From contig NC_066855.1 in the NCBI RefSeq assembly GCF_001640805.2, positions 14,788,236-14,852,235 on the forward strand: a DNA stretch of 64,000 nt. Direction: 5' to 3'. How positions within the stretch are numbered: the first letter of the stretch is position 1; each line of letters begins with the position of its first letter. Below are positions 9,263 to 22,700 of the stretch, piece by piece. The stretch is from Lates calcarifer (Eukaryota > Chordata > Actinopteri > Centropomidae). The notes under the pieces were generated by a model. That model saw nothing but the letters and a program-made list of their open reading frames with translations, was not told where the DNA came from and searched no databases. The translations under genes were made by a program, and so were the position numbers.

Positions 9263-12127
9263 TCATTGCTCACACTCCCTTTTTGTTCTGCAGCTCAGAG
9301 CTCCGTTCACACAGTAAGGGATGATACTGACAGTGACCACAGGCGGGCTCTTACAAAAGGACAGCAGTAGAACAAGGGGGCCGGTGTGTGTGGGAGGCTT
9401 GAAGGAGTCAAACAGGTGCAGCAGGAGCAGAGAGCTGATGACACAGCCTGCTTTGACCAATGCGCTGCTGCTCTTTCTTGGTCTCGGTGTAGAGAGGTGA
9501 GTGCAGGCCCAGGCCCAGGCCGAACAGGGTGCCCATGTTACGCAGCAGCTGGCGAAGGGCGTGGTGTCCAGGTGGACCCACTCGGGCCTGACGCACCACT
9601 TCTGGGCTTTCTCCAGGGTCCACAGCAGGTCCACACCCAGAGCTTTGAGCAGGATGTAAAACCGAAGGAGGTCAGGAAGAGGGTGGTGTAGAAGTACTCT
9701 TCATGCTGGCACTGTAGATCCACTGAGTTCTGTTGAAGGCTTCAGCGACTATCATACCTGAGAACAACACAGATTGAAAAGCCCATGTCAATATAAGCTA
9801 AGGAGACACGTCCTCCCACACTTTTTGTTTCAGGTTGATTTTCTTACTGAAATCTCTGTGAATATTCACCTTATACTGCAAGAAATGCTGGGCTGATAAC
9901 AGTATTGATAAGAGTAATGCCACTACATGGCTTTAAACCTTTTTTTTTTTACCCTGGCTTCTGTCTCTCAGGCTACATACAGGCTGGCCTTCCTTATTTG
10001 ATTTTGTGAATACCTGTAGATACTAATCAGGGCTGAAAAAACTTTCACAAACTTTCACACAATCACTTAATTAACTTTTCTTTACAGTTACTATTGCCCC
10101 CAAAAAATGCTTGATTTGCTAGGTGCTAAAACCCTGCAAACCCAGAGAACTAACCTCTATACTTGACAGTTATTCTCAGTCTGCCTAATGGCTTATTCAA
10201 TTGTCTACTGAAGTTATGTATTAAAATGTGTCCATGCTGACCTGTGATGACACCAGCAATGACCTGGTGGGGAAAGTGTGCGGCGATGAAGACCCTGGAA
10301 AGACAGACACACACCTGGACCCCCCAAAACAGAGTCCACAGAACGGCCTTCAGATACCTGTCAAAATAAAACAATAAACAAATTATAATTTCTGTTGTGG
10401 AAAATGCAAAACCTCAAAAAGTCAGGTGAAATTCATTCTTCATCTGGCCTTTGCTGGTCTTGCCCCAGAACAAGCAAGTCAGTGTTTTAATAAAGCAACA
10501 TAACAATTAACACAGTTTTTCCTCTGCTTATCATGAGAACTTCAGCTGCCTGGACGTCAAAACAACCCATGATCAACCCCCCGCTTTCCACCCAATAGTT
10601 CTCAGAAGTCAATGATCAACCACAGCACAGGACAGATAGTGTGTCCACAGTGATAAGCTGTGAGTGGAAGAAAATGGTAAACAACCCCGACATCAGTGGG
10701 GACAACAGAGCAGAGCTGCAGGTTTGGTAGACAGTCTCAGAATAAGATGACTCACCATTCTTTGTTGGTGGATTTTTTGCTTCCATGTTTCTTCTTGCTG
10801 GTCATGATGGCGAGGATGGAGGTCACCAGGTGTAGTAGACACCGGCAGCTCCCATGGCATGTCCAGAAGGGCTGCCTGCATAACACAAACAGAGAGGATA
10901 AGACATCAGTGCTAATTCACTCAGGTAGAAACTCAATCTGAGGCCACAACAAGCTGCATCGCTCATTCATGTATTCATTTTGCTTAAACGTATGAATGAA
11001 TGAATGAACATGGACCTACCTATACTTTACTTGAATATTTCCATTTTATTCTACTTTATACTTCTACTTGGTTTGATTTCAGGAGGAAACATTGTACATT
11101 TTACTCCACTACATTGATCTGACTGCTAATAGTTACTTTTCAAATTAAAATTTCACATTAAAAACATATGATAGAATACAATGTAAAACCCTCTTATGAA
11201 AGTGTTTAGTTGGGAGCCACTTTTTTAATGAGTGGTTTGCAGAGTTACCAACAATTTCCCCTCTAAACCTCTCAGATGGATGGAAAATGATTCAATATTA
11301 CCCCAGAATCATATATCATTTTCAATAAATTAGCACAAATTTGAGCAGAAGAAGAAGAAGAATTAAAATTAAATATATTAAAATTAAAATTAAAATATTC
11401 AGGTTCACTGTTTGGCAGTTGGTTTGTTGTTTGGTAATTTGATTAATTGTAACTTTATTTATGCACAAAAACAAAAACTCATTCAATATCATTTTAGGGG
11501 CTTGTGTCAAAATCTATACCCTCAGTTTTGCAGCTAATTTTACACTTATCCATCTACCACACAGCAAACACAAGGATATATAATATTACAGAAATAATAC
11601 ATGGAGAGTGCGAAGAACTGGGGGTTAATAGGGACACAGCAGCCACATCCAGTCATGCATGCAAAGTGAAATATCTTACCTGGCCCAGTCTCACAGGTCA
11701 TGGGGTACTGCTCAATGTGAGGGGGGACAGTGTTTGCGTAATGAGCCGTCTCATGGACCCACCAGTAAGGCCTCTCCCCAAACAGGATCCTGAGGAACAC
11801 AACACAAACATGCACTCGGTTATAATCTAAAAAGAACATTTGATTTCACTTGATTCCGTTCACGAGCTCAAACTCAAAGATTTACTTCACTCACCATTTA
11901 AACACCAGGTTCAGCCAGTCTCCAATCACTGCCACCCAGATGAGCTTAATGCCCACTGAGGCCCGCAGGTGAAACCAAAGCGGGAAGAAGATGAAGAAAG
12001 TGTTCCTGAGGTCTGCCGCCCAGGACACCCAGAGAAACAAGCCCTGGGCGTCCTGATAGTTGGTCTGCAGGTAGTGGGTGGTGCTCACCCCAAAACCCTG
12101 CACGGCGTCCATGACAGTGTTGAGCAT
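9263..12127 (-). pseudogene. g6pc1: Glucose-6-phosphatase catalytic subunit copy with frameshifts
   Basis: Five exons in the normal g6pc layout: 12127-11895, 11789-11680, 10875-10756, 10357-10242 and 9757-9263, all with GT-AG sites and expected phases (exons 2 and 4 are 110 and 116 bp as in the intact copy). Exons 1-2 read cleanly and include GERPYWWV. Exon 3 has PSGHAMG but loses one base near 10835, giving TGA at 10825-10823 after about 131 residues. Exon 5 has further breaks: near 9702, near 9668 (7 bases lost versus the sister), near 9550, near 9470 and near 9330. Each break sits in a short run and the correct frame resumes after it (for example VKAGCVISSLLLLHLFDSF). As written it encodes only an N-terminal stub. 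Substitution-type stops are absent, so decay is recent or the indels are assembly errors; the neighbouring psme3, tmem106a and arl4d show none. Confidence 0.85.
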
Positions 12128-12234
12128 CTTTGCCTCGAGCAGGAGGGGGGAGAAATCTCAATCTGGTGGAAGTGTGAGTGAGTTGGACGAGAGAAAAGAA
12201 AGGGACTGTTGCTATCAGGGACACAGCTGGTTGG

Positions 12235-12241
12235 TTTTATA
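12235..12241 (-). promoter_or_regulatory. TATA box of the minus-strand g6pc copy
   Basis: TATAAAA on the minus strand, about 110 bases upstream of the ATG at 12127. A CRE-like TGACGT lies further upstream near 12380. The promoter therefore looks better preserved than the coding region. Confidence 0.5.
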
Positions 12242-12379
12242 CCAGAGGGACCCACTACCCAAACGCATGCTCATGCTGATCTTTGGACCTTGCACATGTG
12301 TAATAAAACACTGGGAGTCAGGAGAGTTTGGTAGATTTGTCACACAAACAAGTGGGAAAGATAACAGGAAAACATAACG

Positions 12380-13369
12380 TCAATCGTTATCTTTCTCACT
12401 GAACTACTGTACATAACACAGAGAGAGGAAGTTGCTTGACCAATATCTATGTGTCACAACTGTGACCCAAATTAAACATCATTCAAACCAACAGTTTGCA
12501 GAGTGACAGTTACTTCTAATTGTGTTGCAGTATCATTTTTAATATCAGCTACCTCCTTTTTGTCTTTTCCACAGAGTTTAGGTCCAGGCCACATTATTTC
12601 TTCTCCATTCATGCAGCACCTGAGTAATAACTTCTTAGTTATGTAATTGTTTTTCTGATGATTTGGTGAAAACATCCCACTGTTCATAACGATAGAGTAA
12701 CCCATTTGTAGGTTACGTAAGGAGATCAATGATTAAATGATTGGGTTTGGACTAAGTAGAAACTGAGTAGACAGTCAGTGATAAAAAAACAGAAAAAGCA
12801 AGATTGGCAGGTTGTAGGTCAAGCGAGTTACTGCTCTGTTGTGACAAATGACGTCTGGCAGGGACGTCCCTGCAGACGAGCTTATATTTTATCTTGTTTA
12901 GAGGGGCGTGTTGATGATAAGACAGTCGTCATTTTTCACATTGGGGTCCCAAAGACAAGTAAAGGAGGAAAAAATTTGACTAATTTAAATGCTTTTGATG
13001 TGATGCAGAATATAAATTGTGAGCCAAGATCAATGGATTTCACAAGCAACTGGCTTGGAGTGGGAACAGAAACTGCTTTAGTTTCATTGATTAAAGAAAA
13101 AAAAAAAAAGTTTTCCTAGAAATCTGTGATTTGTCAGAGGGGTGGGAGCTGATTTCTCTAATGATGGATTTTAGCCTCAGGGGCCTCAGGGGTGTAAAGG
13201 TTAAGGAACCTGTCTGCACCGTCCCAAAGGCAAACAAATTTGCTAGCCTTGATTAAAGTCCAATGGGGTTCACACAGTGGCAGAGCAGAGGGGACTGTCT
13301 GAAAGAGCTTGGCAGCAACAAAAAAGACAAAGCACCCCAGACTCAGTGCATCATCCTCAGGCAGAGATC
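12380..13369. promoter_or_regulatory. Shared intergenic region between divergent g6pc copies
   Basis: About 1.2 kb separates the two start codons. Near the plus-strand gene are GGCAAACAAATTTGC (13229-13243), which has the FOXO-type AAACAAA core seen in g6pc promoters, and a weak TATA-like GATTAAAG (13251-13258). No ORF with a domain. Confidence 0.35.
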
Positions 13370-14484
13370 ATGGATCTTCTCCACAGCTGGGGGGTTGAGC
13401 TGGCGGTCCATCTGCAGACCAGATACAGCAGGTACGAGGGCTTGTTTAGCCTGGCGTCAACGGTGGCCGATCTGCACACCGCCTTCTTCTGGTTGTTCCC
13501 GATTTGGTTCCACCTGCGGAGGGACACAGGGCTCAGGCTCATCTGGGTGGCTGTCATCGGAGACTGGCTCAACTTGGTCCTGAAATGGTAATCTGTTCAA
13601 ATGTGACAGCAAAAAAAAGAAAGAAAAAAGAAAAAAAAACATAAAGAGAGAGAAAGCTGTAGTTTGAGTCTCTTGGTTTCTCCATGGCAGGGTTCTGTTT
13701 GGGGAGAGACCCTTCTGGTGGGTTCAAGAGACCCGGTTTTATGGATCAGATCCAGTCCCTTCTCTGCAGCAGTTCCCCATCACATGTGAGACTGGACCAG
13801 GTACTGTTCACAATAGACCTGCAGAGGATCTGGATCACATGTGATGACTGTCTTTTCTTGACTGATTGAATTTGTCTGTAAGGATGATTAGATTATCTGG
13901 TGCAGTGAACTATTACCCTAGTTAATACATGTCCAGATAAGACCTGAGGTACCAAGTGTACATGGCTTTTAATGAATGAATGATCTCAGGTGTGATACAT
14001 GGATTACAAACTCCACAATCTTTGACCTTTTGTAGTGTTTCTGATCTTTTAATCTGCATTGAGAAATTTAAATCTGAATTATAGAGCATTTCCTGTGATT
14101 GAATTTGCTCCACTTTACTTTTCTCTGAATAAGTACATTTACTCAAGCACTTGATATACTTGTACTTTACTAGAGGAAGTTTTACATACAAAACACATGC
14201 AGAGCATATAAAATATGATGCTTTGTTATAGTTTAAACCACCCAACAGTAGGCAACAAAAAATGATTAGTTAGTTAAATGATTTGTCAATAGATGGAAAA
14301 TTATTTGGAAACAATTTTGATAATTGTTATTTCCTGTTTTTTCCCTGTAATTATTTTAATAATTTTAGTTTCTCTTCTTCTTTTTCTGATTTGAACATTA
14401 ATGATAAATCCAAAGAATAATCAATAGATGAATCCATAATGTGTCAGGATTGGTGATAATAATACAGTAATTAGTCTTTAAAAA

Positions 14485-14524
<40 letters not shown>

Positions 14525-16111
14525 TTTATAAATACATGACTTTCACCCGTAATAGAGTATTTTTACAATGTGGTATTAGTACTTTTGTTTATGATTTGTC
14601 TAAATAACATATTGAATATTACATGCATTACATTACATTACATAATCCTGAGTCTGTTCTTGCAGGAAGTCCTTCAGGTCATGCTATGGGTGCAGCTGGT
14701 GTCTGGTATGTGATGGTAACAGCGCTGCTCTCCATTGCAACAGAGAAGCGATGCCCACCTTTACTGTACAAGTGAGTCTGTGGTAATACAATCAGCAATA
14801 CCTTTAAAAAATAGCTCCTCTGCTGTCCGCTGATCCTCTGAGGCTCCTGTGCAGCCGTGTTCAGTTCTCACTCTGTGTCAGATTCCTGCAGATTGGCCTG
14901 TGGATGCTGATGGGCCTGGTGGAGCTGGTGGTCTGCATGTCTAGGGTCTACATGGCTGCCCACTTCCCACACCAGGTTATTGCTGGAGTCATTACAGGTT
15001 AGTCTATCGAAACAATACAAGACTGAATCATCCTATTAATAACGATAAAAAGTAGATTTTTGTGGAGATTTCTGGGGCTTCCATTTTCATTTTTTTTGTT
15101 CAGGAAATGTTGAGTTTATAGTGGTGGAAGGTAAGTTAATTTCAGAGGGAAATATTATACTTTGTTACTCTTCTAAATGTATCAAATAGCTAAAGTTACT
15201 TTGCAGATTATGACTTTACAATCATATGATGAAGTATGATAAAAGATGGTGTAGTGCTATAGATTGAAGTTGCTATAATGAGCTCCAAGAAGTTGCAGCT
15301 AACTAATGTGCAACTATAACACTCTGAAAGGCACTGTTCTCCCCAATGATTTTTACTTTTAATACTTAAAATACCATACTTGTTTTCTTATAATACATCT
15401 GTACTTTTATGTAAAATTGTGAATGTAGGTCTTTTAATTTTATCATATATTTGTTTTATTTAAATACGGGATATGAGTACGTCTTCCACCACTGTGAGTT
15501 TGTTTGAGGGTGTGGTTTTGCCAAATCGTACATACAATAAAACCATCACTCACAAGTAGCTCTACTGGCCCAACAGGCTTCATGGTCTATCTTCTGTTTC
15601 TGTGTCAGGTGTGCTGGTGGCTGAGCTTGTCTCCAAGGTGAAATGGATCTACAGTGCCAGCATGAGCAGGTACCTCTACACCACCCTCTTCTTGACCTCC
15701 TTTGCTGTTGGTTTCTACGTCCTGCTCAAAGCTCTGGGTGTGGACCTGCTGTGGACCATGGAGAAAGCCCAGAAGTGGTGTGTCAGGCCCGAGTGGGTCC
15801 ACATGGACAGCACGCCCTTTGCCAGCCTCCTGCGCAACATGGGCACCCTGTTTGGTCTGGGCCTGGGCCTGCACTCACCCCTCTACACCAAGAGGAAGAA
15901 CACAAGTACAGCCTTCAAGATGGGATGTATTATTATCTCTTTGTTCTTGCTTCAGCTGTTGGATGGATGGACATTCTCCTCTGAAAACCATATGACTTTC
16001 TACTTCCTGTCTTTTGGAAAGAGCGCAGTTGCACTTTTAATCCCAACCACTCTGGTGCCCTGGGCTCTCTGCAGGATTTGCAAGGAAAAGAGAGAAGACA
16101 AGAACTTGTGA
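13370..16111 (+). CDS. g6pc1: Glucose-6-phosphatase catalytic subunit, intact
   Basis: Hydrolyses glucose-6-phosphate to glucose in the ER lumen, the last step of gluconeogenesis and glycogenolysis. Five exons: 13370-13587, 13691-13800, 14666-14771, 14882-14997 and 15609-16111, total 350 aa (human 357). Phases 2, 1, 2 and 1 match the family. Phosphatase motif residues are all present: K and R in KWVLFGERP, the nucleophile-region histidine in PSGHAMG, and R and H in SRVYMAAHFPHQ. Nine-helix membrane topology is expected from the hydrophobic segments, for example [16 protein letters not shown] and the FLTSFAVGFYVLLKALGVDL helix. The C terminus EDKNL has lysine at -3 only, not the dilysine signal of human. 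It lies head to head with the broken copy, 1.24 kb between start codons. The N-terminal half is less like human than the broken copy is. In-frame upstream codons to 13277 exist, but the ATG at 13370 fits the family length. Confidence 0.93.
14260..14440. repeat. Dispersed 'TTAATTGATAAT' type repeat in g6pc intron 2
   Basis: Degenerate copy of the element seen better at 26090-26510: GATTAGTTAGTTAAATGATT, TTGATAATTGTTAT, AATAATCAATAGATGAATCC. Intron 2 (13801-14665) also holds pieces of the TACTT repeat. Confidence 0.45.
14487..14523. repeat. TA microsatellite
   Basis: About eighteen TA units flanked by AAAGTA and TACTTT, so the whole block can fold as a cruciform. Inside g6pc intron 2. Confidence 0.95.
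15120..15500. repeat. Dispersed TACTT-type repeat in g6pc intron 4
   Basis: Bounded by GTGGTGGAAG (15121) and CTTCCACCACTG (15483), with TTTTACTTTTAATACTTAAAATAC inside (broken into shorter words in other copies). Fills much of intron 4. Confidence 0.6.
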
Positions 16112-16745
16112 TTGAAGTTGAGCTTGCAGTGTAAAGCCAATTATTAGTTTAATTTTCTATATTTACTAGGATTCTTCTCTTATTAAAGACAGTAGGATAT
16201 TCATTCATTTTTGGACAATGTCCCTGAAGTTAGTGTGAAGACCTGGATATCAACATTTTCCTAAATATGCTTCTTTGCTTTCTTGTCAGATGTCAGATGA
16301 GAGGATGGATACTACTTTAATATGTGTATTATAAATATGAAGCTACCACCAGCAGCCAATTAGCTAAGCTCTGTATACAGTGAACAGCTAGGCTAGCGCT
16401 ATTCAACTGTGTCAAAATCCACCTGCCAGTGTGAAGCTTGTTTAATTATCTTGATTGTTTAAGTTGCACAAAAAACCTAAATATTAAAATAACTAAAAAT
16501 AATTTGTAGGGATTAAACAAAGAAAGTAATAACCTGTTTATCAGTGAACTCTAGGGATACTGTTAGTTGGATTTTTTTTTTTTTTTTTTTTACCGTAAGG
16601 CAGAGCAAGATAGCACTTCACCGTTGTTTCTGTTGCAGACTGTAGTTTGTACCTCAGCAAACAAAAATGCTCTTTCAGTTCAGAAATGAATAAATGATGG
16701 AAAGAAAATGTTGTTAGCAATTTAAATAAAAGCTGTTTTTATGAC
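16112..16745 (+). other. 3' UTR of the intact g6pc gene
   Basis: Sequence after the stop to an AATAAA at 16725-16730. A T-run of about 23 bases sits at 16570-16592. Confidence 0.5.
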
Positions 16746-19145
16746 CATAAAAAAGTCTTGCTTATTTTAGAAGTGCCATGCTGCCCTGTCGGTTTTCTCT
16801 GACTGTCTCAGACTGATACTGATTAATTCTCTGGCAGGAACAACCATTAAATATTAACTAGAGCACGCTCCCGTCACTCAGTAGTCCCGCAGAGCGATGC
16901 TGCCTTTCACCACAGCCATGAGCTCTCAGGAGAGACATGGAGGGTCAAGGGGCAGAGAGTGTTGCAGCCAACACGTGTGTCCCCTAAGGCTTTAAAAGTA
17001 GTACATTGTTCAGGTGACATATCAAAGGAACTTTGGGTGTATGGTACTGAGATCAGCAGGACTGCATGTTATAACAGACACACCTCTGCAACTCGGCTAA
17101 TTAATTGTAGGTTACATGAAGTCACTGAGGATAATGGTGACTTACAGTTGGTGATCATGACCTTACTTGTATGGGCTTTGACTATTTCCTGAATTGAACA
17201 GGGTACACAAGGTCAGTAAACACGGTCAAGGTGAAGGGAAATGTGAGACCATTTGATGACATAATAACCATGACCATGTGACATTTCCCACTAGCAAATC
17301 CTAAGTCTCCTTTTCAATCGTCTTATCTCCGAGGGGCCCCTCAACTCTTTTCCGGTGCTTATCTCATGAAATTATATCTATATGGTGCTGGTCTATATGG
17401 GCAGGCCGTGGGTGGTAGTGGTGGTGGTGGTGGTAGGGGAGGGAGAGAGTCAGCAGGAACAGACACTACAACTGTGTCAGGAACATTGAGCAATGCTACG
17501 CTGTTTACATCGACTCACATTTACAACCGTCAGCTCATATATTGGTTGTTTGTCTCAGTTGCAATGTACAGATTAAATCTTATCACTGTGGACTCGTCAG
17601 GAAAGACAACAACAAGGAAAATCAACCTCCGTCTGCAAAAGTAGAAATACAGCATTTCCATTGTGAATTTATTCAGGCCATCTACCCAAATATATTTGAC
17701 CTTAAAATCTATTCAAAATATAATCAGTTTATGGACAGATTAAAGAGAGGGCCACCTGGATATGAGATGATTGTTTACATTTCTTATTGAGAAATCAATG
17801 AAATGACTACAAATAGATGTACAACAACCAAAATCAGACACAAAGTAGTTTAAAGAGACACAAAACATCCAGAGATAAAATGTAAAAAAAACAACAAAAA
17901 AACATTATATGTTCTAAATTCAGTATTTATTTGAGCACTATAGTTACTGGTCACTTTTCAGATTTTAAGATTTTACATAAGTACCCTTGATAAGCTTATA
18001 AAATGCAACATACTGTTAAAGATTAAAGCAGTGGTTTCCAGTCTTTTTGGCTTGTGATCCTCTAAACATCTCAAATGGTTTCAGTTTAACAATAGCTTGA
18101 GGTAAAACTCTCCAATATTTGACAAAAAGGAGTAAACATTAGAAAAAAGTTTGAAAAAAGAGTCCACTTGTGCTGCAGTACTTCTGTCCTCTCCCATTAA
18201 TCATCTCAAGGCCCTTCACATTTATCTTGTGACCCTTTGGAGGGGCCCGCCCCTTAGGTTGGGAACTACTGTATCTCAAGTACAAAAGCCAGTGACAGCA
18301 GTAAAATGTTTATAGCAGCATTAACAAAAATTTTAAAAAAAGTATTTTTATAACATCAGCCGCTACCTTAGATATTTTACATAGATTCTGTTTTTGATTT
18401 TGCATGCAGTACTTTTACTTTTAATGGGGTATTTTCACACTTTACTGAATTGGTGTTTTTTAATTGAGGATCTAACACTTTTTCCACCACTAACGCAGGG
18501 ACAGAAAACAAAGCATCTATTATTTCACAACTCAACTCTTTCTGCTGTGATATAACATCTAAGATAAAATGTATGTAAGTGACTTTGAACAGACAATATA
18601 AAGTGAATGAGGACAGGGACAAACACCTTTTAAAGGAGTAATTTAAGGGGAAAAGTCCCATCTTGCAGTAGAACTCACATTGTTATACCTATGATCTTGG
18701 GCAGTTCAATCATAATTACATAAAAACTTAAGCAAACCTGTAGCTTAAACAAAAAACAAATAGTGATGCCACTGACAGTCAGTAGGTTCAAATTTAAATC
18801 TGATTTTCTGTTTATTATTATTATTATTATTGAAATAACAAATAACACAAATATATAATAAACAATCAAATAGCTCTGTATATTGTGGCAATTGCATTAC
18901 TTCCTTCCAGCTGTTATAAAAATGCTGATGCACAGAAATGGTGGGTATATGCCACAGTGACACCTGCAGGTGAAGAGGATACACAGCATGCAAAGGTATT
19001 TTACTGTACACTAACACAAACCTGCGCATGTGTATGAGCATCTTGATGTGAGAATAAAGAACCTCTACCAGCTTTTATTTATGGGTATTCAATGAACTAT
19101 TTCTGCAACCACAATAAAAGCCAAAATATTCAAAATCTTTATCAA
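16746..19145. other. Intergenic sequence between g6pc and psme3
   Basis: No gene recognised. Amine oxidase genes, which sit here in mammals, are absent. Pieces of the TACTT repeat occur at about 17920-18060 and 18400-18490. A GGT-rich stretch lies at 17410-17440. Confidence 0.55.
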
Positions 19146-19149
19146 AAAT

Positions 19150-19791
19150 GTTTTATTCAATAGAGTCAATGCTTCAACATAAGAGATGCTTTGGTGACTT
19201 ATGAATTTTCACTGAAAACCAATAAGCCTGTGGACCTAAAACCTGCTTAATAATCATATTTGTTACAGCTATACTGTGTAATGTACAACATTCAGAGGAG
19301 AAAAAAAAAAACAGCGTTTGTGTTGTCTATAAACAACCGTCCTCCAGAAGATGCAGTAGGAGTCTCATAAAAGGCTTAAGAAACCAACATTCACTAAAGC
19401 AGTGGGAATGAAACACACCCCTCTGCTTTGAAATTTTTCTTAAGAGCTATAAATGAAGCAATTTCACAAAGATCTGAGGACAACATGTTTAATTAAAATT
19501 AAAAAATACATAGCGCTTTTTGTTGTCTATAATCTATCTCCCCCTTTTTCTGAGAGAATATTTAGGTCTTCAAAGGGTTTAAAACAAGAAAAAATATTTT
19601 ACAATTAAAACAAAAACATGTTCATGGTGTCCAACTATGGAAGCTATGTTTTTGTACAGGGCTGTGTTGATTGTATTGAAGTAGGTGAATGTCTAGTTGT
19701 AGTCCTGTGGACCAGGGCCAGGCTACTGTAGCTCAACAGGAAATGGCGGGGAGACGAGGGAGGAGCGGAGGCTCAGATGGCTGGATGAACA
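19150..19791 (-). other. psme3 3' UTR
   Basis: From the TGA at 19794-19792 to an AATAAA on the minus strand at 19157-19152. End inferred from the signal alone. Confidence 0.5.
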
Positions 19792-22700
19792 TCAGTACAA
19801 TGCATCAGCGTTACTGCTTCGAGGCCTCTTGATCTTCTCAATGTTCTTCAGGATCATGTCATGTAACGTTACCTTTGTAAAATAAACCAAAGACAGTATG
19901 ATCATGAGGGAAACACTTAAATTAACTTGTCAGCTGTGTGTTGGAATAAAATAAAGTTGAATTGATAAAGATAAGAGGAATAGAGATCAGGACATACGTA
20001 TTGATTTCTGAGCTCCGAAACTATGATCTTCAGACTGATGTATTCCTTCTCATCGATTTCGGTTACTGTGCGCCGATAGTCCTCCTAATTAGAAAAAAAG
20101 AATAGTTAATATTGATTCTACATGTTTACTTAAACATATTAGTCAGCTATAGTTGCACAAAGTAAATAGATTTTTTTAACACACAGTAAAACACACACAG
20201 AACTCTCTAGGATAATGTAGCATCATGTAGGTTTATGTTACAGCCATATTCTAAAGTTTGAGCTTTACTCAAATAGGGAGGGAAAACACCTCATCTAGTG
20301 TCATGGAGGTGGAGAAAGCTTGTTCCACTAATGTGAAGCATATGTTGTTCAAGGCTTGTGTCAAATGAAGAATATCACATGACTGATACGCACTCATGTG
20401 ATACTCACTGTAACATATAACTCACAAAATGTCATAAATATTGACTATGGAGTTAAAATGAGTGGGTCCACAGTGGACGGCACATTCAGAATTTTGTTTA
20501 TTTAGGCTTTTTGGATAAAGCATTCATTAGACACTTAACTGTACTGTATCATACTGCACAACAACATGGTCATTTACTGCAACAGGCCTCTTGGACTTTT
20601 ACTGCACACATACAAGACAGTTAAATGGTGTTGTAGTGCTTTGGCCACAGTCTTGAAGATCTGCTGCAAGTTCTGCAAACCAACAAGTCACTGTACTCGT
20701 GGAGTTCAAAGCTGAGAAGATTCTAATCTTTTTTTAAGCACAAAAAAGAACGCAAGCACCAAAGCTTCATCCGCCCATCACGGCTCATGATAAAAACATT
20801 TTAAAATGTACAGACTTTTTGTATGTCCACAGCATTCCACATTTTGTATTTTTCAACTTTGTGTTTTGAGTTTTTTTTTTTTTTTAAGATAAAATTCACT
20901 TACCACATGTGGATATTTAGCTATTTTAGAAACCAGCTTTGCCCTTGTGATGTAGTATCTACAAGTAAAGAAAAAAGGCATAATTTTAAACATGTTAAAC
21001 CTTCTTATAAATTCCAGAGACAGAAAAGTAATCAAACAGGACAACTTGTAGCTGGTACTAGTTTCATGCTTTAGAATGTATCATGCACACTATAATAAGA
21101 ATTTCTCCAAACCTTGATATCTGGTCGAGGTAAGACGCTGCCTCTCCTTCAACTGTTCTGAGTTCAGCTACTGTCTCCTCCTGGATTGACACTCCGAAGT
21201 TGTTGCCATCCTCTATCCTTGGGATGAGCAGCTGAACCCACATTTTGACCTGTTGAAGAAATGAAAGACAGCTGAGAAAAGGGAGAATACAACATCTGGA
21301 AGACAATCAGTCAAGTCAAAATGTACAGTAACTGTCTGGGAGTACGTGGTGCACAGTCTTTGGTAAAAGTCATTACTTACTGTGTTACATTTCTCTATGA
21401 GTGTCCTGATCTCTGGCTTGACCTTTTCAATAAGATCAACAAGGTTTGCATTGCTCTTCATCATCCCACCAGGCATGACGAAGACCTTGGTGCCAGTCAC
21501 TGGGAGAGAGGGGAAGAACGGAGACAAAGGTAAATGGATTACATTCAAACATATAAGGGGCAGTGAGTGATTATCATTCTAGAGGTTGGTGTACAATCTT
21601 CCCTGAAGTGTAAGAAAGAGACTCATTCAAATCTATATTTTTGGATTCTATCGCTTTAAATCTGTTTAATCTGCTAAACAGTCTTACACTCACCCATGTC
21701 CTCTGCACCTCCATCCTCCAGCTTTCTCTTTTTGGCATTTTGCTGTGAAGTATTAAAAAACAGGATCAAGCACCATTTCTCACCTCTGCTCTACACACAG
21801 CGGTTATGTAAGGACTGAGGATTTAATTAAAACCCTGAAATGGAGCCTCACCGCTTCTAGTCCATCATGCAGGTTTGAGAGCAAGATGGGGTCTGGCACC
21901 GTCAGGTTTATCTCCGAGTGGATCTCCTTCAGTTCAGTGATGTTAATGATTGGATCCTGAATAACAACAAGGATACTAGCTGAACTATTTGTCTCTACAA
22001 ATTATGACAGTGTATTCTCTATCACTGTACATGTATGTATTAAACTACACATACAGTGATGGAGAATTTTATCCACATTACCCACTCCTAACCAAGGACA
22101 CAAATCTATACAATGTGTATTTATTTGGGTGAATATGTCACTGACCTTGAGGAAATGATCAAGTTCCAATAACTTCTTTGGAAAAAAATTTGCAACTAGG
22201 TCCTCTGCCTGAAAGAAATACAAACGTTTAATTTAGTGTTGCTTGAGAACCAAACAGTTTTGATGACTTTGTGAGTAACAGTGATCACAAAACATGCTTT
22301 ACAAGTTAACTGACACTTACTTCAGCAGTGATACGTTCCCTGAATGCATCAACCTGCAAACACATAAAACAAGAGTCCAAATGAAACCGTAGCCAGATTG
22401 ACCTGTTATGGGGCCCCTGAGAAAAAAACAAACAAACTGCTGTGTTCCCACCACTGACGTTTGTATGCTACAACCAAATTCCAAATTCCCATTAAGTCCA
22501 GTGCAACCACATCTCCTGCACTGTGATAATACTCATGATAAAGACATTAATTTTGAAGGCCTAAGTTTCAGTAGACTTAAAGTGGATTTGTTGTGGCTCT
22601 ATAAATGTGGCTGGTGTGTCAGTGCTAGAATTTACCCAGAGGTGGATCCTATCTGTGACACATGCAGACATGCCCCCCTGCCTCACTCCTTCATAAATTA

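Noticed and set aside
17366..17644. Glycine-rich 92-codon frame
   Set aside because: The glycine run comes from a GGT simple repeat; nothing else supports coding.
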